The translations under genes and the position numbers were made by a program. Source: Flexivirga aerilata (lineage in GTDB: Bacteria > Actinomycetota > Actinomycetes > Actinomycetales > Dermatophilaceae). From it: a stretch of DNA of 64,000 nt. The notes beneath the pieces were generated by a model that saw only the letters and a list, made by a program, of their open reading frames with translations, did not search any database and had not been told where the DNA came from. The stretch is from positions 682,001 through 746,000 of the forward strand of contig NZ_JABENB010000001.1 in assembly GCF_013002715.1 (NCBI RefSeq), given 5' to 3'. Each line of letters begins with the position of its first letter. The first letter of the stretch is position 1. Shown piece after piece: positions 1 through 8,236 of this stretch.

Positions 1-212
1 GCGGCGCAGTGGTGGTGGAGACGGTGTTCGCGCGCGCAGGGCTCGGGCAGCTGACGGTCACGGCGGTGACCAACGAGGATCTACCGGTCATCCTCGGCTT
101 GGTGGTGCTGTCGGCAGCGGTTTACGCAGCCGTGAGTCTGCTTCTCGAGGTGGTCTACCCACTGGTTGATCCTCGCGCGGCGGGGGCGCGGCGGGCAGCG
201 GGTCGGGCATGA
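1..212 (+). CDS. Dpp/Opp-type ABC transporter permease, C-terminal fragment (DppB-like)
   Basis: Partial gene: its 5' end lies beyond the left window edge and the open frame (frame 3, from base 3) runs in without a start. The visible ~69 residues begin GAVVVETVFARAGLG, the conserved cytoplasmic loop of the first inner-membrane permease of dipeptide/oligopeptide/nickel importers, followed by one hydrophobic membrane segment and a short Arg-rich tail. Its stop overlaps the ATG of the next permease (ATGA), the usual translational coupling of DppB to DppC. The substrate cannot be read from this part; the binding protein must lie to the left. Confidence 0.85.
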   Translation, partial: GAVVVETVFARAGLGQLTVTAVTNEDLPVILGLVVLSAAVYAAVSLLLEVVYPLVDPRAAGARRAAGRA

Positions 213-1066
213 CGGCCGCGGATCTGCTCACTCGTGCCGACCGCGGCCGCCCCCGTCCGGCGGTGGCCTGGACGGTGCGGTTCCGACGCCCCGGCGTGCT
301 CGTCGCGCTTGCGATCCTGTTGATCGCCGTGGCCTGCGCGTTGGTCCCGTCCTGGTTCACGACGGCCGACCCGATCAACGGTTCGCCGGCAGACCGCCTG
401 CAACCGCCGGGAGCGGCGCACCCGTTCGGCACCGACTATCTCGGCCGGGACCAGCTCTCCCGCGTGGTGCACGGCGCCCGTCTGTCCCTGGAGGCGACCG
501 GGGCCGCGGTCCTCATCGCGGCCGTCGCAGGCGGCCTCATCGGTGTCGTCGCGGGTTATGTCGGCGGTCTGCTGGACTCGCTGCTGATGCGGCTGATGGA
601 CGTGCTGCTCGCGATCCCCGGCCTGCTTCTCGCCCTCGCCGTCGTGTCGGCGATCGGGTTCGGCGTGGTGAACGTCGCCGTGGCCGTCGGAGTAGTCAGC
701 GTGGCCGGGTACGCACGGCTGGTGCGATCGCAGGTGCTCGTGGTTCGCGAAGCGGGTTATGTCACTGCTGCCCGAGGCAGCGGTGCGCGTACGGGGCGCA
801 TCCTGCTCACCCATGTGCTGCCGAACTCGACCGGACCGCTGATCGCCCTCGCCACAGTCGACATCGGGGCGGTCCTACTCACCGTGTCTGCACTGAGCTT
901 CCTCGGCTTCGGCGCCGCACCACCGACCCCTGAATGGGGTGCGCTGGTTGCCTCCGGACAGCAGTACCTCTACGCCGCATGGTGGCTGACGACCTTCCCG
1001 GGATTGGCCATCGCCGCCGTCGTGGTCTCGGCGAACCGGGTCGCCCGCGCACTGGAGGGGCGATGA
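209..1066 (+). CDS. Dpp/Opp-type ABC transporter permease (DppC-like)
   Basis: 285-residue second permease of a peptide/nickel-type ABC importer. An N-terminal membrane segment (about residues 30-50) is followed by the HPFGTDYLGRD motif typical of DppC/OppC and a five-helix binding-protein-dependent transport domain with the EAA-like loop around YVTAARGSGARTGRILLTHVLPN. The start ATG overlaps the stop of the upstream permease and its own stop overlaps the ATPase start (ATGA), so all three are one operon. The family imports peptides, opines or metal chelates; which one applies here is not visible. Confidence 0.92.
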   Translation: MTAADLLTRADRGRPRPAVAWTVRFRRPGVLVALAILLIAVACALVPSWFTTADPINGSPADRLQPPGAAHPFGTDYLGRDQLSRVVHGARLSLEATGAAVLIAAVAGGLIGVVAGYVGGLLDSLLMRLMDVLLAIPGLLLALAVVSAIGFGVVNVAVAVGVVSVAGYARLVRSQVLVVREAGYVTAARGSGARTGRILLTHVLPNSTGPLIALATVDIGAVLLTVSALSFLGFGAAPPTPEWGALVASGQQYLYAAWWLTTFPGLAIAAVVVSANRVARALEGR

Positions 1067-2688
1067 TGGGCGCCCTGCTCGAGGTGGACGGGTTACGCGT
1101 GAGCTACCGGAGCCGATCGGCAGAGACCGCGGCGCTGCGCGGTGCGAGTCTGACGGTCGATCGCGGCGAAGTGGTAGCCCTGGTCGGCGAATCCGGTTCG
1201 GGTAAGAGCACCCTCGCCCACGCCATACTGCGACTGCTCCCGCCAGGGGGCGTCGTGCTCGCAGGCCGTGTCGACTTCGAGGGTGAGGACGTCCTCGCCC
1301 TCGACCGGAAGCGGTTGGGGCGCCTGCTGGGCAGGGGTATGGCGCTGGTCCCGCAGGACGCGGCGACGTTTCTCGACCCGACCAAGCGCATCGGTTGGCA
1401 GGTGGCAGAGGTGCGCCGGGTCCACGGTCTGGCCGATCGACGCACGGCGGCGGTCGAGGCGGTCCGGCTGCTGGCGACCGCCGGATTGCCAGACCCCGAA
1501 GTGGTCGCCCACCGATACCCGCACGAACTGTCCGGCGGCATGCGTCAACGGGTGCTGATCGCCGTCGCGCTTGCTGGGGAACCGTCGTTGATTATCGCCG
1601 ACGAGCCAACCAGCTCGCTCGACGTCACGGTGCAAAAGGAGGTGCTGGACCACCTGCAATCGCTCGTGCAGCAGTTGGACATCGCGCTGCTGCTGGTCAC
1701 TCACGACCTCGAAGTGGCTGCCGAGCGCGCCGACCGCGTCGTGGTGATGCATGCCGGAGAGGTGGTCGAGACCGGCACCGCGAGCGACCTCCTGGCAGCT
1801 CCCGCGGAGCCCTACACGCGGGAGCTGGTGGCGGCCGTGCCTCGTTTGACCGACCCACCTCTCGTTTCCCCGGCCGCTGCGGACGACCGGGTGCCCGCGC
1901 TCCGGTTGGCGTCGGTGTCCCGCAGCTATTCGTCACCCGGGCGGGGCACGCACCGGGCGGTCGCCGATGTCGATCTCGCCGTTCCATCCGGGCGGTCCGT
2001 CGGCCTGGTAGGCGAGTCCGGCAGCGGCAAATCCACCCTTGCGCGCATCGCCGCCCTACTCGACCGGCCCGACGCCGGGTCGGTCGAGCTCGCCGGCGTG
2101 GATACCGCACGGCTGCGGCATACGGACCGAAGACGGTTGCGGCGGTCGGTGCAGCTGATCCATCAAAGCCCGCACGACAGCCTCGACCCGCGCTTCACCA
2201 TCGCGCGCAGCATCGCCGAGCCGTTGCGCGCCTTCGGGATCGGCGAACGGAGTTCGCGACGCGACGCCATACCCGACTTGCTCACCATGGTCGGCCTCGA
2301 CCCGGGGCTCGGCTCCCGACGGCCCGGTGAGTTGTCCGGCGGACAACTGCAGCGGGTGGCGATCGCGCGTGCCCTGGCGCTGCAACCGTCGCTGCTGATC
2401 TGCGACGAACCGGTCTCAGCGCTCGACGTCTCCACGCAGGCTCAGATTCTTCAACTCCTCGCCGGTCTCAACCGCGATCACCGGATCGGCATGGTGTTCG
2501 TCTCGCACGACCTCGCCGTGGTGCGCCAGATCTGCACGGATGTTGTGGTGCTGCGGCACGGCACCGTGGTGGAAGCGGGCACGGTCGATGACGTCTTCGG
2601 CGCTCCTAGGCACCCCTACACCCGCCGCCTGCTCGACTCGGTGCCGAGGGCGCGGACCGGTGACGGTGTCCGGGCGAGCGCGCCGTGA
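1063..2688 (+). CDS. Fused dual-domain ABC transporter ATP-binding protein (DppD-DppF type)
   Basis: 541 residues containing two complete ABC ATPase domains in tandem. Each has a Walker A GESGSGKST, a signature (LSGGMRQR in the first, LSGGQLQR in the second), a Walker B ending in ADEPTSSLD or CDEPVSALD, and an H-loop. Each half ends with the oligopeptide-transporter C-terminal pattern (AEPYTRELV; RHPYTRRLL). The open frame extends upstream to 934, but the ATG at 1063 overlaps the permease stop and immediately precedes the first ABC domain, so it is chosen. It energises the two preceding permeases; fused DppDF proteins are common in actinobacteria. Confidence 0.93.
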   Translation: MMGALLEVDGLRVSYRSRSAETAALRGASLTVDRGEVVALVGESGSGKSTLAHAILRLLPPGGVVLAGRVDFEGEDVLALDRKRLGRLLGRGMALVPQDAATFLDPTKRIGWQVAEVRRVHGLADRRTAAVEAVRLLATAGLPDPEVVAHRYPHELSGGMRQRVLIAVALAGEPSLIIADEPTSSLDVTVQKEVLDHLQSLVQQLDIALLLVTHDLEVAAERADRVVVMHAGEVVETGTASDLLAAPAEPYTRELVAAVPRLTDPPLVSPAAADDRVPALRLASVSRSYSSPGRGTHRAVADVDLAVPSGRSVGLVGESGSGKSTLARIAALLDRPDAGSVELAGVDTARLRHTDRRRLRRSVQLIHQSPHDSLDPRFTIARSIAEPLRAFGIGERSSRRDAIPDLLTMVGLDPGLGSRRPGELSGGQLQRVAIARALALQPSLLICDEPVSALDVSTQAQILQLLAGLNRDHRIGMVFVSHDLAVVRQICTDVVVLRHGTVVEAGTVDDVFGAPRHPYTRRLLDSVPRARTGDGVRASAP

Positions 2689-2795
2689 AGCGGTCCTCCA
2701 GGGAGCCTCCACGACCCTCGACGAGCATCGGCCGGGTGGACCCCGCTCACCCCCGATCCGGGAGCCGGCACAGACAACCCCAAGGAGCTGACGAG

Positions 2796-3581
2796 ATGAC
2801 GGAGAGTTACCGCCCGAAGGTGGCGTTCGTATCCGGCGCCACCAGCGGCATCGGACTGGCGATCGCCCGACGGGTCGCCTCCACCGGCGCAGCGGTGTTC
2901 GGTATTGCCAGGCACCAGGAGGCACTCGACCAGGTCGCCGAGGAGTTCGCGACCGACGATCTGCGCTTCGTCGGCCGGGCCGCCGACGTCCGTTCGGTGA
3001 CCGACCTGGAGTCCGCGGTCGAGAGCGCGGTCGAGCAATTCGGCCGGGTGGACGTGCTGGTCAACAACGCCGGCCGCAGCGGCGGCGGCGAAACCGCCGC
3101 CATCGACGACGACCTGTGGACCGATGTCATCGACACCAACCTGACCAGCGTTTTCCGGCTCACCAAACAGGTGCTCACGACCGGCCGCCTGGCCGAGGAC
3201 GCGGGGCGGATCATCAACATTGCCTCGACCGGTGGCAAACAGGGCGTGGTGTTCGGGGCGCCGTACTCGGCGTCCAAACACGGTGTAGTCGGCTTCACCA
3301 AGGCGCTCGGCCTCGAGCTGGCCAAGACCGGGGTGACGGTGAACGCGGTCTGCCCGGGGTATGTCGAGACACCGCTGGCGGAGCGGGTGCGCGCCGGTTA
3401 TGCCGCGCATTGGGACACCAGCGAGGCTGACGTGCTCGAGCGCTTCAACGCCAAGATCCCGCTGGGGCGGTATTCCACCGCCGACGAGGTCGCCGCCCTG
3501 GTCGGCTACCTGCTCACCGATGCCGCTGCCCCCGTCACCGCGCAGGCAATCAACGTCTGCGGCGGACTCGGCAACTACTGA
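2796..3581 (+). CDS. ActIII-type aromatic polyketide ketoreductase (SDR family)
   Basis: 261-residue short-chain dehydrogenase. It has the NADP-binding GATSGIG (residues 14-20), NNAG (90-93), Ser144 in NIASTGGKQG, and Tyr157/Lys161 in PYSASK. From memory, the text around the active site (ASTGGKQGVV, YSASKHGVVGFTKALGLELA, VTVNAVCPG) and the C-terminal NVCGGLGNY are nearly those of actinorhodin ActIII, which reduces the C9 ketone of the nascent octaketide on ACP. The PGG motif of ActIII reads SGG here (residues 95-97). The start at 2796 is favoured by AAGGAG upstream; the frame runs back to 2685 without sense. It is followed at 40 bp by an aromatase/cyclase. Confidence 0.88.
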   Translation: MTESYRPKVAFVSGATSGIGLAIARRVASTGAAVFGIARHQEALDQVAEEFATDDLRFVGRAADVRSVTDLESAVESAVEQFGRVDVLVNNAGRSGGGETAAIDDDLWTDVIDTNLTSVFRLTKQVLTTGRLAEDAGRIINIASTGGKQGVVFGAPYSASKHGVVGFTKALGLELAKTGVTVNAVCPGYVETPLAERVRAGYAAHWDTSEADVLERFNAKIPLGRYSTADEVAALVGYLLTDAAAPVTAQAINVCGGLGNY

Positions 3582-3621
3582 TGCACACCAACTCCGTCGA
3601 CCCAGAGAGAAGCTGATCCAC

Positions 3622-4575
3622 GTGTCCCAGCAGCAGCTCGACCACGTCACCGAGCACCGAATCGGCGTCGCGGCCCCGCCGTCCGCGGTGTATGCCGTCA
3701 TCGCCGACGCGACCACATGGCCGCATACCTTCGGACCCACGGTGCACGCGATCTCCGAATCCGCCGACGACGGCAGCGAGACCCTGCAACTATGGGCGCT
3801 GGCCGGCGGTGAAGTCCGCAACTGGACCTCACGCCGGGTCCACGACCCGGCCGCTCGGACCATCGTCTTCAGCCAGCTCGTCACATCCCCTCCGGTCACC
3901 GCGATGACCGGGACCTGGATCGTCGATCCGGTGCAGGGCGACCCGAACACTTCCGCCGTGCGGTTGCTGCACGAGTTCAGCGTCGAGGATGACGATCCCG
4001 CGCACGTGGAGTGGGTTGAGACGGCTGTCGAACGCAACAGCACCGACGAACTGCACGCTCTGCGTGTTGCGGCCGAACTCGACGCGAACCAGATCAACGC
4101 CACGGTTCACTTCGCCGATTCGGTGACGATCGACGCGCAGGTGGCCGATGTCTTCGCGTTCCTGGACCGGGCCGATGCGTGGGCCGAACACCTGCCGCAC
4201 GTCGAACGAGTGGGTTTCGACGAGCCGTCTCCCGGAGTGCAATGGCTGACGCTCGACACACGTGCCGAGGACGGCTCGGTGCACACCACCAGCTCTGTCC
4301 GAGTGACCTTCCCTGCGACCTCGATCGTCTACAAGCAGACCCAGGTGCCGGCCGTGCTCAGCGCGCACACCGGCGCCTGGACGCTGCGACCGTTGGAGGG
4401 TGGTGTCGAGGTGACGTCGAGCCACACGATCGTGGTCGATCCGGACAAGGTCCACCTGCTCGGCGCGGAGGCGACCGTCGCCACCGCTCGCGACTACGTG
4501 CAGGCCGCGCTGAGCCGCAACAGCCGAGCGACGCTGGCGGTCGCCAAGGACCGGATCGAGGCGGCCCGTGTCTGA
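3622..4575 (+). CDS. Two-domain polyketide aromatase/cyclase (ActVII-like, SRPBCC)
   Basis: 317 residues made of two START/SRPBCC-fold halves, each beginning with the family pattern (HRIGVAAPPSAVYAVIADATTW near residue 12; VTIDAQVADVFAFLDRADAW near residue 165). This didomain layout and length match ActVII/Gris-type aromatase-cyclases, which close and aromatise the first ring of a C9-reduced polyketide. It starts at GTG 3622; the open frame upstream overlaps the ketoreductase and is not coding. Its last eight bases overlap the next gene. Pairing a C9-type ketoreductase with a didomain aromatase is the standard combination for reduced octaketides. Confidence 0.87.
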   Translation: MSQQQLDHVTEHRIGVAAPPSAVYAVIADATTWPHTFGPTVHAISESADDGSETLQLWALAGGEVRNWTSRRVHDPAARTIVFSQLVTSPPVTAMTGTWIVDPVQGDPNTSAVRLLHEFSVEDDDPAHVEWVETAVERNSTDELHALRVAAELDANQINATVHFADSVTIDAQVADVFAFLDRADAWAEHLPHVERVGFDEPSPGVQWLTLDTRAEDGSVHTTSSVRVTFPATSIVYKQTQVPAVLSAHTGAWTLRPLEGGVEVTSSHTIVVDPDKVHLLGAEATVATARDYVQAALSRNSRATLAVAKDRIEAARV

Positions 4576-5458
4576 GCCCACCAACCCGCAGGCTGTGCGG
4601 ACCGCCCAGTTGGAGGCAGAGTGGCAGTTGTTCCGCGCAACGTGGCTGCCGATCATCTCCTCGCCATACGGTCTGCTCTCCCCGACCGCGCTGCATTGGC
4701 TGGACGTAGAACCGCAGACCTTCGACGACGTGCCGGGCAGCTGGCGACTGGAGCCGATCGACGGAACTGCGGAGCACCGCATCGTCGTCCGGCTGGACGC
4801 CGCGGACGGGATCACGGTCGACGGCGCGCCGGCCGAAGGCGACGTCATCGTGCTCGACCCGGTGAGCGGGTCCCTGCGCGACGTGCGTCATGGGGCTCGC
4901 GTGCTGACCCCGACGGTGTTCCCACCGCAGACTGGTCAGCCCGCACAGTATGGCGTGCAGGTCCGCGACCCGGAGGCCACCGCGGAACGGGTGCGCCAGG
5001 GGATCCCGACCTACCCTTACGATCCGCGCTGGCGCGGGCCGGCTCATTTCGAACGGTATGACGAGCGCCGTCCGGCGCAACTGCACTCCATTGTCGAGGG
5101 TCTGGTGAAGGATCTGAGCCTGTTCGGCGAGGTGCGCTTCGAGCTGCTCGGGCAGCAGCACACCTTGCAGGTCTACGCCGGCCCGCCGCACGAACTGCAC
5201 ATACCGTTTCGGGACGCGACCAACGGGGACACCACATTCGCCGGATCGCGCCTGGTGTTCGCGCCGCGACCCGCCTCCGCGGGCGGCGGAGCCTTCGACT
5301 TCGAGATCGACTTCAACAACTCGGTGAACGGGCCGTGCGGGCTCACGCCACACACCACGTGTGCGCTCCCGCCGCCCGGCAATACCCTGCCGATCGCGAT
5401 CGAGGCCGGCGAACAGCTGCCGCCCTGGATGAAGCAGCCGTCCGACTGGGCGCGCTGA
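4568..5458 (+). CDS. DUF1684 domain protein
   Basis: 296-residue soluble protein with the DUF1684 signature near the C-terminus: DFNNSVNGPCGLTPHTTCALPPP followed by LPIAIEAGE, matching family members only in outline. No signal peptide is visible. It starts at GTG 4568, overlapping the aromatase/cyclase stop by eight bases (GTGTCTGA), which implies translational coupling. The biochemical function of DUF1684 is not established; the coupling suggests a role in the same pathway. It is followed by a strong bidirectional terminator hairpin. Confidence 0.75.
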   Translation: MSEPTNPQAVRTAQLEAEWQLFRATWLPIISSPYGLLSPTALHWLDVEPQTFDDVPGSWRLEPIDGTAEHRIVVRLDAADGITVDGAPAEGDVIVLDPVSGSLRDVRHGARVLTPTVFPPQTGQPAQYGVQVRDPEATAERVRQGIPTYPYDPRWRGPAHFERYDERRPAQLHSIVEGLVKDLSLFGEVRFELLGQQHTLQVYAGPPHELHIPFRDATNGDTTFAGSRLVFAPRPASAGGGAFDFEIDFNNSVNGPCGLTPHTTCALPPPGNTLPIAIEAGEQLPPWMKQPSDWAR

Positions 5459-5462
5459 ACGA

Positions 5463-5504
5463 AAGCACCCCGTCGGCTCCACATCAGGATCCGACGGGGT
5501 GCTT
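5463..5504. terminator. Bidirectional terminator hairpin between convergent genes
   Basis: Perfect 14-bp inverted repeat (AAGCACCCCGTCGG and its complement) around a 14-nt loop. It sits 5 bp after the DUF1684 stop and 12 bp before the stop of the convergent MFS gene. The AA/TT ends give a short T-run in either direction, consistent with intrinsic termination of both transcripts. Confidence 0.85.
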
Positions 5505-5516
5505 CGTGGTTCGAGG

Positions 5517-6965
5517 TCAGCGACGTCCCGGGGCGAGCAGCGCAAACAGTGCAGCAACTGCAGCGATCGCCGCACCGACCGCGAGCGCGGCGGAGTACCC
5601 GGCTGCCTGGGCATGCGCGGCGCCACCGGAGGTATGCGCGATGCGATTGGTGCTCACGGTCGCCAGCACAGCGAGCCCGAGTGCGCCACCGAGTTGGCGC
5701 GTGGCGTTGATCAGGCCGGATGCCACCCCGGCGCGCTCCGGCGGTAGACCGGAAGTGCCGGCGAGCGTTGCGCAGGTCATGACCAGCCCCTGTCCGACGC
5801 CGACCAGAATCGTCGGGCCGAGCACGCCGAGCGCATACGTCGAGGTGTCGCTGAGCAGACCTAGCAGCCCAAGGCCCGCCGCGGTCAGCACCAGGCCGGT
5901 GGTGAGCAGCACACGCAGTCCGATCGGCTCGACCAGCCGCGCACCGAATCGCGCGGTCAGCGCCAGGGCGATCGCAAGCGGCAGGTATGCCAGACCGGCG
6001 CGGATCGGACTGTAACCCAGCACGCCTTGCAGGTAGAGCGTCAGAAAATAGAACATGCCGAACAGCGCCGCCCCGCTGGCGAACACCAGAACATTGGCGA
6101 CCCAGACCGGTCGCACCCGGAACAACGAGAAGGACAACAGCGGTTCGGGCGAAAGGCGCACCTGGTCGATCACGAAGAAGATGAGCGCGACCACCGCGAC
6201 GGCCGCGGTGATCACGGTGCGCGCCGACGTCCATCCGTACTGCTCGGTGCCGATGATCGCGTAGACGAGAGCAGCGGTCCCGACGGTGACCGACAATGCA
6301 CCAGGCAGGTCGACGTTGCGGGGGCGGCGCAGAGCGGGCAGATCGGTCACGAATTTCACTGCGGCAGCTACCAATACGACGCCGATCGGCACATTGACCA
6401 AGAGTATCCATCGCCAGGAGAGCCACTCGGTGAGCACGCCGCCGGCGAGCGCGCCAATGGCCCCGCCGGCCCCGGCGACGGCACCCCAGACGCTGAAGGC
6501 GCGCGCTCGCGCTGCCGGGTCGACGAACGTCGTGGCGAGCAAGGTCAAGGTGGCCGGCGCGACCACTGCCGCGGCCAGTCCCTGCACCGCACGCGCCGCG
6601 ATCAAGGTCTCGGGGTTGGACGCCAGACCTCCGAGCAGGCTGGCGAGGGTGAAGAGGGTGATGCCGATCAGGAATGCCTGCCGCCGACCTCGCAGGTCGG
6701 CCAGGCGGCCGCCGGCGAGTAGAAACCCGGCGAACGGCACGGTGTAGGCGTTGACCACCCATTGCAGGTCGGCCGGTGTGAATCCCAGCCCCGACCGGAT
6801 CGACGGAAGCGCGACGTTCACGATCGACACGTCGAGCACGACCATGAACTGCGCGACGCAGGCGATCGCGAGGATCGCCGCGGTCGGCGCAGCGGTGTCC
6901 TTCCCCTCGGGGGTTTGCGTCTGACGGTCGTCGGTGTCGGAGATGGAAGAGCGGCTGGTCGTCAT
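5517..6965 (-). CDS. MFS drug exporter, DHA2 (EmrB/QacA) family
   Basis: 482 residues with about 14 hydrophobic segments. Motif C-like and motif A features of DHA2 exporters are present: MVVLDVSIVNVALPSI in TM1, LADLRGRRQAF in the TM2-3 loop, and GGAIGALAGGVLTEWLSWRW around TM5. The family exports drugs and secondary metabolites with the proton gradient. Its place between a polyketide ketoreductase/cyclase group and oxygenase genes suggests self-resistance and product export, as ActII-ORF2 does in the actinorhodin cluster. It is transcribed divergently from the oxygenase gene across a shared 194-bp control region. Confidence 0.9.
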   Translation of the reverse strand: MTTSRSSISDTDDRQTQTPEGKDTAAPTAAILAIACVAQFMVVLDVSIVNVALPSIRSGLGFTPADLQWVVNAYTVPFAGFLLAGGRLADLRGRRQAFLIGITLFTLASLLGGLASNPETLIAARAVQGLAAAVVAPATLTLLATTFVDPAARARAFSVWGAVAGAGGAIGALAGGVLTEWLSWRWILLVNVPIGVVLVAAAVKFVTDLPALRRPRNVDLPGALSVTVGTAALVYAIIGTEQYGWTSARTVITAAVAVVALIFFVIDQVRLSPEPLLSFSLFRVRPVWVANVLVFASGAALFGMFYFLTLYLQGVLGYSPIRAGLAYLPLAIALALTARFGARLVEPIGLRVLLTTGLVLTAAGLGLLGLLSDTSTYALGVLGPTILVGVGQGLVMTCATLAGTSGLPPERAGVASGLINATRQLGGALGLAVLATVSTNRIAHTSGGAAHAQAAGYSAALAVGAAIAAVAALFALLAPGRR

Positions 6966-7011
6966 CGCGTCACTGGTCCTTTCGGCTCGAGAATTTGAAC
7001 GGAATAAAACG

Positions 7012-7033
7012 CTCCGGTTTGACCATACCGGAG
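7012..7033. promoter_or_regulatory. Candidate operator palindrome in divergent promoter region
   Basis: CTCCGGT and its exact complement ACCGGAG are separated by 8 bp (TTGACCAT) in the 194-bp intergenic space between the exporter and the oxygenase gene. The surrounding sequence is unusually AT-rich (GAATTTGAACGGAATAAAAC just upstream). The size and spacing suit a TetR-family repressor of an exporter, but no regulator gene is adjacent in this window. Confidence 0.45.
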
Positions 7034-7159
7034 GTTCGGCCGTCCGTCAGCGGGGTCCCGCGCCGCTCCACCGCCCGTCCACCGTTGCTCGAGAACCGGA
7101 CCGCAGACTCGCATCAGGCCCGGGCCGACCGGCAGCCAACCGACCGCGACGGGAGCGTG

Positions 7160-8236
7160 ATGTCTGCTCAGCTCGACACGCAGCGCCTGGCCGGCACCGC
7201 GGCCGCCACAGCTGCCGCCGCCGACCGCAACCGTGCGCTGGACGACCTCGTGGTCCGAGAGATGGTCGATGCGGGGATCACCCGCCACTTCGTGCCGGCT
7301 GAGTATGGCGGCACGGCGGGCAGCCACGAAGCGCTCCTCGATGCCGTGCTGGAGGTGTCCTCTCGGTGCGCCTCCGCAGGCTGGGTCGCGTCGGTGCTGG
7401 CCTACTCGGCACGCTTCGGCCGGTTCCTGCCACCTGAGGGACAGGCCGAGCTGTGGACGGCCGGACCGGACTCGCTGGTGGCCGGCGCTCTGGTGCCGGG
7501 TGGAACTGCCGTGGCAACGGGCGACACGTGGCATGTCGCCGGCCGATGGTCCTACGTCAGTGCGGCACCGTGGGCGCAGTGGGTGTTCGCCTGTGTGAAC
7601 GATGGCGACGACCCATTGTTCGCGTTGCTCCCCCGAGACCAGTTCCGGGTTGAGACCGACTGGGACACAGTCGGCATGCGGGGCACCGCCAGCCACACGA
7701 TTGTCGTCGCGGACTCGACGGTGCCGTCCTATCGCACCTTTCGGCGCAGTGTGCTCCTGGCCGGCGCGACCCCCTCCAGGCCAATCGCACCTCTTCGCGC
7801 CGTCAGCGGCCTGACGTTCGCTGCCCCGGTCGCCGGCGCCGGCCGAGGCGCTCTCGCAGACCTGCTGGACTCCGCCAAGCGGCCGCCTTCGCCACAGGTC
7901 GCGTGGGCAGCCGGCGAGTTGGATGCCGCCGACCTGCTCCTGCGTCGAGCGGCAACCGTTGCCGACCACAGCCAAGACGGCACCGTTCAGCCGGGGCTCG
8001 CGGCGCGGTCCCTGCGCGACACGGCGCTCGCTGCTCAGTTCGTCGCTGCCGCGATCGCCCGGATCTCCGCCGCAGCCGGCAGCAGTGGCCAACACGCCGC
8101 TCGACCCATCGCCCGTTTCACCCGCGACGTACAGACCGCAGTAACCCACGTCGCGCTCCGCTTCGACACGGCGGCGGCGCCATACCTGAGCTCGCTGCAC
8201 GAGGCGCCGTACGACACCAAGGAGAGGACGCCATGA
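7160..8236 (+). CDS. Acyl-CoA-dehydrogenase-fold flavin-dependent monooxygenase (ActVA-ORF5-like)
   Basis: 358 residues with the acyl-CoA dehydrogenase fold as used by the oxygenase half of two-component FMNH2 monooxygenases (ActVA-ORF5, HsaA, HpaB-like). Visible features: FVPAEYGGTAGSHEALLDAV near the N-terminus, the beta-domain segment WHVAGRWSYVSAAPWAQWVF, and GMRGTASHTIVV. The catalytic Glu of true acyl-CoA dehydrogenases is not apparent. In actinorhodin biosynthesis the homologue hydroxylates the aromatic core using reduced flavin from ActVB; no flavin reductase is seen here. ATG 7160 is chosen because upstream residues lack family similarity. It overlaps the next gene (ATGA). Confidence 0.78.
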   Translation: MSAQLDTQRLAGTAAATAAAADRNRALDDLVVREMVDAGITRHFVPAEYGGTAGSHEALLDAVLEVSSRCASAGWVASVLAYSARFGRFLPPEGQAELWTAGPDSLVAGALVPGGTAVATGDTWHVAGRWSYVSAAPWAQWVFACVNDGDDPLFALLPRDQFRVETDWDTVGMRGTASHTIVVADSTVPSYRTFRRSVLLAGATPSRPIAPLRAVSGLTFAAPVAGAGRGALADLLDSAKRPPSPQVAWAAGELDAADLLLRRAATVADHSQDGTVQPGLAARSLRDTALAAQFVAAAIARISAAAGSSGQHAARPIARFTRDVQTAVTHVALRFDTAAAPYLSSLHEAPYDTKERTP

